Shown: one piece after another, positions 28,504-37,118 of the stretch | Layout of the letters: every line of letters starts with the position of its first letter | Position numbering within the stretch: the first letter of the stretch is position 1 | From: Pseudorhodobacter turbinis | Lineage (GTDB): Bacteria > Pseudomonadota > Alphaproteobacteria > Rhodobacterales > Rhodobacteraceae | DNA length: 64,000 bases | NCBI RefSeq assembly: GCF_005234135.1 | Contig: NZ_CP039964.1 | Span: 1,178,001-1,242,000, forward strand | Direction of reading: 5' to 3' | Made by a program: the position numbers and the translations under genes | Notes under the pieces: generated by a model | Databases searched by the model: none | What the model was told of the DNA's origin: nothing | Seen by the model: only the letters and a program-made list of their open reading frames with translations

Positions 28504-30057
28504 ATGTCTTCTATCTTGACGAATAACAGCTCCATGGTGGCCTTGCAGACGTTGAAGTCGATCAACAAAAGCATGACACAGGTCCAGAACGAGATCTCGA
28601 CTGGTAAATCGGTTGCAACTGCAAAAGACAACGCGGCCGTTTGGGCAATTTCCAAGGTTATGGAAAGTGACGTAAAAGGCTTTGCTGGGATTTCTGACAG
28701 TCTTTCGCTGGGGTCCTCGACCCTTTCGGTTGCCCGTCAGGCTTCGGAAAGCGTGACCGACCTGCTGACAGAGATCAAAGGTAAGATCGTTGCAGCGCAG
28801 GAAGGAAACGTTGACCGCGAAAAGATCCAAACCGACATTTCCGCGTTGCGTGATCAGATCAAAACGGTGGTTGGCGGGGCACAGTTCAATGGCTTGAACA
28901 TGGTCACAGGGACGGATGACGTCAGCATCCTGTCTTCGCTTGATCGTTCAAATGATGGCAGCGTCACCGCATCACAGATCACAGTCAACCGTATGGATCT
29001 GAGCGCTAAAGCAGGTGTTATCGGTGGCACCGCGATCGCGGGATCGGTAACCGACTATGGAACCATCACCGCGCCGGGTGGGGTTGCTGCAGCTTCTGGG
29101 GTTACAACCGATTCTGCTGGCAAGGCTGCTGAACTGACATTTGCGGGCGCAGCTGACGCCGATACCTATTCTATCAAGATCAACGGCAGCGAATTGAACT
29201 ATACCGCGGTCGGCACCCCCAGCGCCGATGATGTGCGTGACTATTTCCAAGGTGCCATTAATGCTTTGGGGCTAGAAGGGATCACTGCTACGGCAGGTGC
29301 TGCGGGTGTGTTGGAAATTTCTAATACCAACGCATTTTCTTCGGTCAGCATCGCGACCAATTCGTCTACCGATGCCAATCTTGAAATGACTGACATCAAT
29401 GGTGGTGGTGCACCAACCGATCCAGACGCTGCCACAATCGAACAGCGTGCTGAGACCATCGACTTTTCAGCGACTGCTGGTGTCAAGGAAGGGGATAGCT
29501 ACAAAGTAACCATCGGCTCACAGTCTTTTGACTATATTGCGGGCAAAGGCGAAACGCTGGAGGATGTGGCCAAAGGTCTGAAAACGGCCATTGATTCCAA
29601 CCCTCCTACAGGGGTGACGACACAGGTCCAGAAAGATGCGACAACTGGCCAATGGTCCCTGGCAGTGGATTCCGCAGAGAGTGATGGCTTAGAAGCCTTG
29701 ACACTCTCGGTGACGCAGGATGGTACGGCTTCGGGCGGTCTGTTCGGGCTTGATAACCTCGACGTCACCTCCAATGAGGGTGCAGCTGCGGCACTTACCA
29801 ATATCGAAACCATGATCAACAGCGCAATCGATGCGGCTGCGTCATTCGGTTCTGCACAAAAGCGGATCGATATCCAATCTGATTTTGTCAGCAAACTTTC
29901 GGATGCGATGGAAGCGGGTATCGGCTCTATGGTTGATGCGGACATGGAAGAAACCTCTGCACGCTTGCAGGCGCTTCAGGTCCAGCAGCAGCTTGGTGTT
30001 CAGGCTCTGTCGATTGCGAACCAGTCGCCGCAGTCGATCCTGTCGCTGTTCCAGTAA
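28504..30057 (+). CDS. fliC: Flagellin
   Basis: A 517-residue filament protein. The conserved D0/D1 ends are clear: N-terminal NNSSMVALQTLKSINKSMTQ then ISTGKSVATAKDNAAVWAIS, and C-terminal ADMEETSARLQALQVQQQLG then ALSIANQSPQSILSLFQ. The middle (about 170-420) is the variable surface domain, with repeated SYKVTIGSQSFDYIAG-like segments. It is larger than many roseobacter flagellins (about 400). The start is ATG 28504, preceded by AAAGGGA. It is followed by flaF and flbT, its usual post-transcriptional regulators. Confidence 0.94.
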   Translation: MSSILTNNSSMVALQTLKSINKSMTQVQNEISTGKSVATAKDNAAVWAISKVMESDVKGFAGISDSLSLGSSTLSVARQASESVTDLLTEIKGKIVAAQEGNVDREKIQTDISALRDQIKTVVGGAQFNGLNMVTGTDDVSILSSLDRSNDGSVTASQITVNRMDLSAKAGVIGGTAIAGSVTDYGTITAPGGVAAASGVTTDSAGKAAELTFAGAADADTYSIKINGSELNYTAVGTPSADDVRDYFQGAINALGLEGITATAGAAGVLEISNTNAFSSVSIATNSSTDANLEMTDINGGGAPTDPDAATIEQRAETIDFSATAGVKEGDSYKVTIGSQSFDYIAGKGETLEDVAKGLKTAIDSNPPTGVTTQVQKDATTGQWSLAVDSAESDGLEALTLSVTQDGTASGGLFGLDNLDVTSNEGAAAALTNIETMINSAIDAAASFGSAQKRIDIQSDFVSKLSDAMEAGIGSMVDADMEETSARLQALQVQQQLGVQALSIANQSPQSILSLFQ

Positions 30058-30133
30058 ATCCAGCCGAATCGGGGCGCGCTTAGGCGCGCCCCGAACCCCT
30101 CGCTGATCACCCCATGACTGGAAGGACACCACC

Positions 30134-30514
30134 GTGAATATGATGACCGCACGAGTAAATGAAGCTTACGCCCGCCCTGACGCACCTAGCCGGGATGCAC
30201 GCGCCATCGAATACGATCTGTTCGCACGCATGACCCGCAGACTCTCGGCTGCCTGGGCGCAACGCAAAGAAAATCACGCGGCACTCGTACGTGCCTTGCA
30301 CGACAACGGAACAATGTGGCGCACACTGGCCATCGACGTCGCGGATGAAGGAAACAGCCTGCCCGCGCCCCTGCGTGCCCAGCTCTTTTATCTTTACAAG
30401 TTTACCACAGTTCACAGCAAAAACGTACTGGATGGCAAAGCGAGCGCCGACGCGTTGGTTGACATCAATACTGCCGTCATGCGCGGATTGCGGGGAAACG
30501 GTGGCTCGAAATGA
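30134..30514 (+). CDS. flaF: Flagellar biosynthesis regulator FlaF
   Basis: A 126-residue protein of the alphaproteobacterial FlaF family (TARVNEAYARPDAPSRDARA then EYDLFARMTRRLSAAWAQRK). FlaF promotes flagellin synthesis or secretion opposite to FlbT. The GTG at 30134 has GGAAGGA seven bases upstream; ATGs at 30140 and 30143 are alternatives. It overlaps flbT by ATGA. Confidence 0.92.
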   Translation: MNMMTARVNEAYARPDAPSRDARAIEYDLFARMTRRLSAAWAQRKENHAALVRALHDNGTMWRTLAIDVADEGNSLPAPLRAQLFYLYKFTTVHSKNVLDGKASADALVDINTAVMRGLRGNGGSK

Positions 30515-30915
30515 CGGGTTTGGTCTTAAAACTAGGCCCGCATGAGCGTGTCTTGATCAACGGTGCAGTCATCGAAAATGGCGACCGGCGGTCCAAGCTC
30601 GCCGTGATGACGCCAAACGCGAATATTTTGCGCTTGCGTGATGCTATTCACCCCGAAGAAGTAACAACGCCCGTACGCCGGGTCTGCTACATTGCGCAGC
30701 TGGTTCTTTCCGGAGATGCCGAAGCTGAAGGCGCACGGATGCAGCTTTTGCGCGGGATTGAACAATTGAGCCAGGCCTTGACTGATCACGACAGCCGGTT
30801 TCAGCTCAATCTGGCAACCGAGAGCGTTCTGGCAGATAACTTCTATCAAGCCCTGAAAGCACTTCGCAGCCTTCTGCCTAGGGAGGAGCGGCTCTTTGCT
30901 GCTTGTTCCCAATGA
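30511..30915 (+). CDS. flbT: Flagellin mRNA repressor FlbT
   Basis: A 134-residue FlbT protein (VLKLGPHERVLINGAVIENG then RVCYIAQLVLSGDAEAEGAR). In Caulobacter FlbT binds the 5' end of flagellin mRNA and lowers its translation until the hook is complete. It is coupled to flaF upstream and to the DUF1217 gene downstream (AATGA overlap). Confidence 0.92.
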   Translation: MTGLVLKLGPHERVLINGAVIENGDRRSKLAVMTPNANILRLRDAIHPEEVTTPVRRVCYIAQLVLSGDAEAEGARMQLLRGIEQLSQALTDHDSRFQLNLATESVLADNFYQALKALRSLLPREERLFAACSQ

Positions 30916-31703
30916 GCTTTTCGCCGGTCGTTCCATTTAGTGGTTATTCCGGCTGGGCCTTTCTGAAACGTACCCTGCCCGAGCAAAAGGAAGCGTTTCA
31001 GGCATCAGCAACATTGGCACGCGATGAAGACTATTTCCGGGCCAAGATCGGGTCGATCCAAACTGCAGAGGACTTGGTGTCAGACCACCGATTGCTCACA
31101 GTAGCGCTTGGGGCTTTCGGCTTGGATGACGATATCAACAATCGTTTTTTCATCAAGAAGGTGTTGAAAGACGGTACGTTGGATTCGTCGGCCTTAGGCA
31201 ATAAACTCGCCGACAAACAATATCTCGCCCTCTCCGCCAGCTTCGGATTCGGGGATTCGGCAATTCCCAGCACGCAAAATCCGGGTTTCGCAGATGAGAT
31301 CCTGACAGCCTATCAAGATCGCCAGTTTGAAACTGCCGTGGGCGAACAAGATGAAAATCTGCGCTTTGCCCTGAACGCAGAAAGGGAGCTGGCAGTGCTG
31401 GCATCTCGTGACAGCAGTGAGGATACCAAGTGGTTCACCGTGATGGGAAACGAACCACTACGGCAAGTGTTCGAGAAGGCACTCGGGCTGCCCTCCAGTT
31501 TCGCGACCCTTGATCTTGATATGCAGCTGAAAACTCTAAAGGCAAAAACGGAAAAGGCTTTTGGAGACAGCAGCGTCGCGCAATTCTCTGATCCGGCAAA
31601 CCTAGACGATTTGGTCAAGAAATTCCTCATCCGGTCCGAGGCGATGGCGAGTTTTTCCTCTACTTCCGGCGCTTCTATTGCCCTGACCCTTTTACAGGGA
31701 TAG
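30912..31703 (+). CDS. DUF1217 flagellar protein
   Basis: A 263-residue protein of the DUF1217 family, found with flagellar genes in alphaproteobacteria. It starts FSPVVPFSGYSGWAFLKRT and is otherwise mainly helical. The family has no settled function; roles in rod or hook assembly have been suggested from gene context. It starts within the flbT stop region, so it is the last gene of the flagellin-regulator unit, and it converges with fliI. Confidence 0.82.
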   Translation: MSFSPVVPFSGYSGWAFLKRTLPEQKEAFQASATLARDEDYFRAKIGSIQTAEDLVSDHRLLTVALGAFGLDDDINNRFFIKKVLKDGTLDSSALGNKLADKQYLALSASFGFGDSAIPSTQNPGFADEILTAYQDRQFETAVGEQDENLRFALNAERELAVLASRDSSEDTKWFTVMGNEPLRQVFEKALGLPSSFATLDLDMQLKTLKAKTEKAFGDSSVAQFSDPANLDDLVKKFLIRSEAMASFSSTSGASIALTLLQG

Positions 31704-31716
31704 GGCAATAGCCTTC

Positions 31717-33036
31717 TTATTTGCGGCCAAGGCTGAGGCAGTGATTCAATCTCTGGAAACTGCCCTCGATGCCATCTGCAGCATCTTTGGCAAAGAATTC
31801 ATCCAGCGCAGGCCAGACTTTGATTGCGGCATCCACCGCAGGATCAGAGCCGCTGCTATACAAGCCCGCCTGGATCATCATTTCAGCTCGTTCATAAGCA
31901 CCCAGAAGGCGGCGCGCTTCTGATATAAGTCCGTTTTCAGGCTCCGTCGCGGCATCTGGCAAGCTACGCGATACCGACCGCAACACGTCAATCGCCGGAA
32001 AGCGACCACGTTCTGCAATTGCACGGTCCATAACGACGTGCCCGTCCAACACCCCACGCAGAATATCGGCAACAGGTTCTTCCATATCCGAACCCGCAAC
32101 CAAAACGGTGAAGACTGCCGTAATGTCCCCGGCACCTTCCACGCCCGGCCCCGCGCGTTCCGCCAATGACATGATCGTATGAGACGTTGAAGGCGGGAAA
32201 CCACGTAGACTGCCCTGCTCACCCGCGGCAAGCGCCACTTCGCGATGTGCTTCGGCAAACCGGGTGATGCTGTCAGCAAGCAAAAGAACGTGCAAACCTT
32301 GATCTCGGAAATGCTCGGCAACGGTCATCGCAGTCCACATGCACCGGCGTCGCACCAACGGAGATTGGTCCGAGGTCGCCGCAACAACAACCGCACGGGC
32401 CATCCCCTGCGGCCCCAGCACCCGCTCGGTAAACTCTCTAAGCTCACGGCCCCGTTCCCCCACGAGGGCAATCACAACGATATCGGCATCTACCCCTCGT
32501 GCAAATTTACCAAGAAGCGACGACTTCCCAACACCGGACCCCGCAAACAACCCGATTCGCTGTCCGCGCACCAAGGGGAGCATTGTGTTGAAAATAGAGG
32601 TGCCGGTCTCAAGTCTTTCCCCCAAGCCTCGGCGCTCCGCCGGTAACGGTGGCGCTGCACGCACCGAACGGGCGCTCTGCCCCGGCATCAAAGGCTTGCC
32701 ATCAATCGGCTTGCCAAAGGGGTCAATAATTCTGCCAATCCAGCTTTGATCCGGCGAAATCTCGGCTCGGCCAACAATTTCAACAGTATCGTCGATTGCC
32801 AACCCTTCCCCGGAACCATCGGGAAGAACAGAGATCCCTTCCTTTGAAAGGCGCAATACCTCCCCGCCCATTGTGCCAGATTCACCACGAATCAGAACCC
32901 TGTCGCCAAGACTGCTGCCTGCAGACAATCCCGTGACACGCAGGGTCCCACCCGCCAGCTCCGCAATGCGTCCAATGCGCTTGGTTATAGAGGTTTGGGA
33001 AATTCGTGTCCGAAGATTCTCAAAAATGTCCGTCAT
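31717..33036 (-). CDS. fliI: Flagellum-specific ATP synthase FliI
   Basis: A 439-residue ATPase energising the flagellar type III export gate, related to F1 beta subunits. Walker A is GLFAGSGVGKSSLLG and Walker B lies in LHVLLLADSITRFAEAHREV. The N-terminal domain (residues about 1-90) is typical. The start is ATG 33036, with AGAGG seven bases upstream; the frame open to 33435 runs into flgB and is not used. It is alone on its strand, between two rightward flagellar units. Confidence 0.95.
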   Translation of the reverse strand: MTDIFENLRTRISQTSITKRIGRIAELAGGTLRVTGLSAGSSLGDRVLIRGESGTMGGEVLRLSKEGISVLPDGSGEGLAIDDTVEIVGRAEISPDQSWIGRIIDPFGKPIDGKPLMPGQSARSVRAAPPLPAERRGLGERLETGTSIFNTMLPLVRGQRIGLFAGSGVGKSSLLGKFARGVDADIVVIALVGERGRELREFTERVLGPQGMARAVVVAATSDQSPLVRRRCMWTAMTVAEHFRDQGLHVLLLADSITRFAEAHREVALAAGEQGSLRGFPPSTSHTIMSLAERAGPGVEGAGDITAVFTVLVAGSDMEEPVADILRGVLDGHVVMDRAIAERGRFPAIDVLRSVSRSLPDAATEPENGLISEARRLLGAYERAEMMIQAGLYSSGSDPAVDAAIKVWPALDEFFAKDAADGIEGSFQRLNHCLSLGRK

Positions 33037-33082
33037 ATGGTTCCTCTTATGTTCGTGCTTACTCTTTCTAAAGGAATCACCC

Positions 33083-33098
33083 TTAAGTCTTAGTGAAC
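33083..33098. promoter_or_regulatory. Candidate CtrA-like box between fliI and flgB
   Basis: TTAA, seven bases, then TGAAC (33083-33098) differs from the CtrA consensus TTAA-N7-TTAAC at one base. It lies in the 84-bp space between the divergent fliI and flgB starts, where a site could serve both. This is the best of the three candidate boxes. Confidence 0.4.
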
Positions 33099-33120
33099 CG
33101 AAATCGAGGGAGAAGCCCCG

Positions 33121-33504
33121 ATGCTTGAAAAGCTCGAAATAACCAGAATGGCGCAGGCTTTGGCGTCCCATGCCGGACAGAGAATGGGCGTTATCGCAAA
33201 GAATGTCGCACATGCGGACACACCAGGGTATAAAACCCGGGACTTGCCCGATTTTGCGAAAACCTACGCAGATCAGCATGGCCAAGGGCTGCGGGCGACA
33301 CGGCCCGGACATCTTGATGCCGGTGCAACCAATAAGATTGAGCCAATGATTCTTCGGGGGCCAGGCGCTCCTAACGGGAACTCTGTCTCTCTTGAAGGGG
33401 AGATGGTGAAGGCCGCGACGGTACGGCAAGACCATGACATGGCTCTGGCGGTTTACACCAGCACCTCTGATATTTTGAAACTAGCGCTTGGGCGGGGGAG
33501 GTAA
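33121..33504 (+). CDS. flgB: Flagellar basal-body rod protein FlgB
   Basis: A 127-residue proximal-rod protein. The rod-family motif NVAHADTPGYKTRDLPDF and the C-terminal helix VRQDHDMALAVYTSTSDILK are characteristic. AGGGAGAAG precedes the ATG. It opens the rightward operon flgBC-fliE-fliQ-flgFG-flgA-flgH-fliL, with gaps of a few bases throughout. Confidence 0.94.
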   Translation: MLEKLEITRMAQALASHAGQRMGVIAKNVAHADTPGYKTRDLPDFAKTYADQHGQGLRATRPGHLDAGATNKIEPMILRGPGAPNGNSVSLEGEMVKAATVRQDHDMALAVYTSTSDILKLALGRGR

Positions 33505-33507
33505 GCC

Positions 33508-33888
33508 ATGACCGACCTCATCAGCAGCCTGTCAATCGCCGCCTCAGGTATGGAAGCGCAGGCACAAAGATTGCGCCATGTCTCAGAAAATATCGCGAAC
33601 GCAGACACCCCGGGCTATCACCGCAAAACCATAAGCTTTCGCGATGAAATCGATGGCGGCGGAGTGAAGCCCGGGCCTGTGCGGCTTGATCAAAGCGAAC
33701 TGACACGCATCTACGATCCTGGACATCCGCTGGCGAATGACAGCGGGCACTATGATGGCTCTAACGTCAATCTGGTGGTCGAGATCGCTGACGCTCGTGA
33801 AGCGCAGCGAAGCTATGATGCCAACCTCAAACTATTCGATCAAGCACGCCAGATGAACCAGAGCCTGTTTGAGATTTTACGTCGATAA
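33508..33888 (+). CDS. flgC: Flagellar basal-body rod protein FlgC
   Basis: A 126-residue proximal-rod protein, four bases after flgB. It carries the rod signature VSENIANADTPGYHRKTIS and the C-terminal YDANLKLFDQARQMNQSLFE helix. It assembles after FliE and FlgB in the proximal rod. Confidence 0.95.
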   Translation: MTDLISSLSIAASGMEAQAQRLRHVSENIANADTPGYHRKTISFRDEIDGGGVKPGPVRLDQSELTRIYDPGHPLANDSGHYDGSNVNLVVEIADAREAQRSYDANLKLFDQARQMNQSLFEILRR

Positions 33889-33900
33889 AGGAGATCCAGA

Positions 33901-34191
33901 ATGGATATCAAGACATCAGTTGCCGCCCAATCCTATGCCATAGCACGTCAGGCGGCCCTCCCCGAACCAAAGACAGAAGGCGCCGACAACGCGTTTACCA
34001 AAATGGCGGAAAGCTTCGCCAACACTTTGGTTACAGGCGAAACGACCGCCAAAGCGGCGCTTGTCGGCGACGCCGATCCTCATTCTCTTGTGCAGGCACT
34101 GGCCGCGACAGAGACCGCGATCGAGACAGTCGTAACCGTACGCGACAAGGTTGTTGAGGCCTACCAAGAACTCTTGCGGATGCCGGTATGA
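33901..34191 (+). CDS. fliE: Flagellar hook-basal body complex protein FliE
   Basis: A 96-residue helical protein linking the MS ring to the rod. The conserved C-terminal part is VQALAATETAIETVVTVRDK then VVEAYQELLRMPV. AAAGGAG precedes the ATG. It overlaps fliQ by ATGA. Confidence 0.94.
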   Translation: MDIKTSVAAQSYAIARQAALPEPKTEGADNAFTKMAESFANTLVTGETTAKAALVGDADPHSLVQALAATETAIETVVTVRDKVVEAYQELLRMPV

Positions 34192-34454
34192 CCGAAGGTC
34201 TGATCTTTGACACCTTGCGGCAGGCACTTTGGATTGCGGTGATGATTTCATCCCCGCTGCTCTCGGTGGCTTTGATCGCGGGTGTGACCGTGGGCCTTTT
34301 CCAGGCGCTTACCTCGGTACAAGAGATGACGCTGACTTTCGTACCAAAAGTTGGGGCGATGCTGATCGTCTTTTGGGTCTCTATGAGTTTCATGACCTCG
34401 ACACTCCTCAGCTTCTTTACTGACCGTATTATACCTTTGATCGCAGGAGGCTAA
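34188..34454 (+). CDS. fliQ: Flagellar export gate protein FliQ
   Basis: An 88-residue inner-membrane protein with two helices, the standard FliQ form (RQALWIAVMISSPLLSVALI and VPKVGAMLIVFWVSMSFMTS). FliQ surrounds FliP and FliR in the type III export gate; fliP, fliR, flhA and flhB are not in this window. Its presence between fliE and flgF is typical for roseobacters. Confidence 0.95.
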   Translation: MTEGLIFDTLRQALWIAVMISSPLLSVALIAGVTVGLFQALTSVQEMTLTFVPKVGAMLIVFWVSMSFMTSTLLSFFTDRIIPLIAGG

Positions 34455-34456
34455 CT

Positions 34457-35167
34457 ATGGAATCCGGCATTTATACGACCTTGACCCGCCAAGCCGGTCT
34501 GATGCGCGAGATGCAGGTTGTCGCGCATAACATCGCAAATATTTCGACAACGGGGTTCCGCCGTGAGGGTGTTATCTTTTCCGAACACGTCACGCGGATG
34601 GACGATGCTCCCTCGCTCTCCATGGCAAATGGGAACAACCGGCATATGGATTTGCGTCAGGCAGGCTTGTCACAAACCGGCGCGGCATTCGATTTCGCCA
34701 TCCAGGGCGAAGGGTTCTTCTTGCTTGAGACACCGCAAGGGCAGGCCATGACCCGTGCAGGCAGCTTTACGCCCAGCGCCGAAGGGGAGTTGGTCAACAA
34801 TGATGGTCATCGCCTACTCGATTTGGGTGGTGCGCCAATCTTTGTCCCCCCGGATGCCGGCCCAGTTGCCCTTTCGTCTGACGGAACCCTTTCCGCCAAT
34901 GGCCAGCCTCTCGCCCAAATCGGATTATGGCAACCGGCAGACCCCCTTAAAATGACCCACCAGGGCGGCACCCTTTTTGTCAGCGATGACATTGCACCAT
35001 CTGAAGACGCTACCATCCTTCAGGGCTTCCTTGAAGAAAGCAACGTTAACCCGATTTCAGAAATTGCCCGAATGATCGCCGTACAACGCGCCTATGAGCT
35101 TGGCCAAGGGTTCATGGAAAAAGAAGACGAACGCATGCGCAGTGTCACTCAAACCCTCGGTCGATAG
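34457..35167 (+). CDS. flgF: Flagellar basal-body rod protein FlgF
   Basis: A 236-residue distal-rod protein. The N-terminal HNIANISTTGFRREG motif and C-terminal IARMIAVQRAYELGQGF helix are typical. AGGAGG lies just before the start. FlgF caps the proximal rod before FlgG; length matches the family. Confidence 0.94.
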   Translation: MESGIYTTLTRQAGLMREMQVVAHNIANISTTGFRREGVIFSEHVTRMDDAPSLSMANGNNRHMDLRQAGLSQTGAAFDFAIQGEGFFLLETPQGQAMTRAGSFTPSAEGELVNNDGHRLLDLGGAPIFVPPDAGPVALSSDGTLSANGQPLAQIGLWQPADPLKMTHQGGTLFVSDDIAPSEDATILQGFLEESNVNPISEIARMIAVQRAYELGQGFMEKEDERMRSVTQTLGR

Positions 35168-35176
35168 GAGAATGCT

Positions 35177-35962
35177 ATGAAAGCCTTACAAATCGCAGCA
35201 AGCGGGATGGCCGCGCAGCAAATGCGTGTTGACGTGGTATCCAACAACCTCGCGAACATGTCGACAACAGGATATAACACAAGACGCGCCGATTTTGCCG
35301 ATCTGCATTATCAACAAGTCGCACGCCCTGGCACCATTTCAGCGCAAGACGGCTCCATGCTACCAACAGGTGTGCAGGTTGGCCTTGGCGTACGGCCGGC
35401 TGCGGTATCGGTAGTTCTGGCCCAAGGCTCACTTTCTGCGACAGGCGGCGACTTGGATGTTGCCATTGAAGGCAGCGGGTATCTTGAGGTGACGCTGCCC
35501 TCCGGCATCAATGCCTACACGCGCGATGGTGGTTTGAAACGCACCGGAGACGGCCTGATCGTAACGACGGAGGGCTATCAAGTTAATCCCGGTATCACCA
35601 TCCCTTCAGATGCGCGTAGTTTGTCGATCAATGGCGAAGGTGAAGTCTACGCTTATTTCACAGATCAGGTTCAACCGCAGCTTCTGGGCCAGTTCAATAT
35701 GGCTGGGTTCACAAACGACAAAGGGCTAGAGGCCATGGGCTCTAACCTGTTCCTTGAGACACCTGCATCAGGCCCCCCCCTGCAAGGAACCCCCGGAGAA
35801 GACGGGTTGGGCACATTGCGGCAGGGCTACCTTGAGGAAAGCTCGGTCGATGCCGTGCGCGAGGTGACAGAGTTGATCAAAGCGCAGCGTGGGTATGAGT
35901 TGAATGCCAAGGTCATCACAGCTGCGGACCAAATGCTGTCAGCCACCACGACGTTACGCTAA
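35177..35962 (+). CDS. flgG: Flagellar basal-body rod protein FlgG
   Basis: A 261-residue distal-rod protein, the most conserved of the rod group. It has SNNLANMSTTGYNTRRADF at the N-terminus, DLHYQQVARPG typical of FlgG, and VTELIKAQRGYELNAKVITA at the C-terminus. GGAG precedes the ATG. Its stop shares a base with the flgA start (TAATG). Confidence 0.96.
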   Translation: MKALQIAASGMAAQQMRVDVVSNNLANMSTTGYNTRRADFADLHYQQVARPGTISAQDGSMLPTGVQVGLGVRPAAVSVVLAQGSLSATGGDLDVAIEGSGYLEVTLPSGINAYTRDGGLKRTGDGLIVTTEGYQVNPGITIPSDARSLSINGEGEVYAYFTDQVQPQLLGQFNMAGFTNDKGLEAMGSNLFLETPASGPPLQGTPGEDGLGTLRQGYLEESSVDAVREVTELIKAQRGYELNAKVITAADQMLSATTTLR

Positions 35963-36384
35963 TGTTAAAGTTTGCAGCCCTTATTTCACTGGTGGCGTGG
36001 CCTGCGATGGCCGACAGCCTGATCGCAACCCGTATCGTGCGGGCACAGACTGTCCTGTCTGACACCGACGTAACTTTGGTTGCGGCCAAAATCCCGGGGG
36101 CGCTAACCGAAACCTCTCAAGCGCTTGGCCTTGAGGCCAAGGTCACTCTCTATCCCGGTCGCGCAATACGCCTCCAAGATATCGGCCCCCCTGCGCTCAT
36201 AGATCGCAATCAAATCGTAACCCTGGTTTACCGGGTGGGGGGACTTGGCATCACAGCAGATGGCAGAGCCTTGGCACGTGCAGGGCTGGGGGATGTGATT
36301 CGTGTGATGAACTTGTCATCGCGCACGGTTTTGAATGGCCGCGTGGCCAATGATGGCACCGTTCATGTCGGCGCCCACCACTAA
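35962..36384 (+). CDS. flgA: Flagellar P-ring assembly chaperone FlgA
   Basis: A 140-residue exported protein with a short signal peptide (about 1-17, ending AMA) and the SAF-type core (RAIRLQDIGPPALIDRNQIV, then VIRVMNLSSRTVLNGRVAND). It helps FlgI form the P ring in the periplasm; flgI is not in the window. It is the short form found in Rhodobacteraceae. Start overlap with flgG suggests coupled translation. Confidence 0.9.
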   Translation: MLKFAALISLVAWPAMADSLIATRIVRAQTVLSDTDVTLVAAKIPGALTETSQALGLEAKVTLYPGRAIRLQDIGPPALIDRNQIVTLVYRVGGLGITADGRALARAGLGDVIRVMNLSSRTVLNGRVANDGTVHVGAHH

Positions 36385-36394
36385 AGGAAACTCA

Positions 36395-37114
36395 ATGCGG
36401 ATTTTGCTTCTGGCACTCCTACTCGTTCCGGCCTGCTCCAAGCTCAGTGAGGTTGGCAAAGAACCGGCCTTTTCGCCTTTGGAGGGCAGCTACCAGCACC
36501 ACGCCATGTATTCGTCCCTATTGCCTGAATACACAGAGCCGAATGGCCCGACCGAGGCATCCTCTTTGTGGTCCGCCAATAGCAGTTCGCTTTTTGGGGA
36601 CCGGCGTGCTGGTAAAAGAGGGGATATCTTAACCGTTGTCATCGAAATTGACGACAAGGCTGAGATTTCCAACTCATCCGGGCGTAGTCGTTCGGGGTCG
36701 CAAAGCATGGGTATTCCTTCGCTCTTCGGCATTCCCCAGCGACTGGATAAAGTGCTGCCTGATGGGGCCTCAATGGCTGACGCTGTATCAACCGCTTCGG
36801 ATTCACAGTTTTCCGGACAAGGATCTGTTCAACGGAATGAGGAACTAACGCTTCGTGTCGCAGCGACCGTGGTGGAGAAACTGCCTAATGGCGTATTGCG
36901 AATTGAAGGGCAACAGGAGGTCCGTGTGAACTTTGAAATAAGAGAATTAATTGTAACCGGCTATGTACGCCCGGCGGACATTTCAAGACAAAATGAGATC
37001 ACCTATGATCGCATAGCTGGCGCACGCATAGCATACGGCGGCCGCGGACAGATTTCTGATGTGCAGCAGCCTCGTTACGGTCAGCAGATCACCGACACCA
37101 TTTTACCGTTCTGA
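36395..37114 (+). CDS. flgH: Flagellar L-ring lipoprotein FlgH
   Basis: A 239-residue outer-membrane lipoprotein. The signal with lipobox LLVPAC puts the lipidated cysteine at residue 14. The conserved FlgH segments are SSLFGDRRAGKRGDILTVVI and the C-terminal RPADISRQNEITYDRIAGAR. FlgH forms the outer-membrane L ring around the rod. AAAGGA precedes ATG 36395; an upstream frame overlaps flgA and is not used. Confidence 0.95.
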   Translation: MRILLLALLLVPACSKLSEVGKEPAFSPLEGSYQHHAMYSSLLPEYTEPNGPTEASSLWSANSSSLFGDRRAGKRGDILTVVIEIDDKAEISNSSGRSRSGSQSMGIPSLFGIPQRLDKVLPDGASMADAVSTASDSQFSGQGSVQRNEELTLRVAATVVEKLPNGVLRIEGQQEVRVNFEIRELIVTGYVRPADISRQNEITYDRIAGARIAYGGRGQISDVQQPRYGQQITDTILPF

Positions 37115-37118
37115 TCCC

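Noticed and set aside
30532..30936. Leftward frame opposite flbT
   Set aside because: Antisense shadow of flbT without conserved sequence; flbT itself is firmly recognised.
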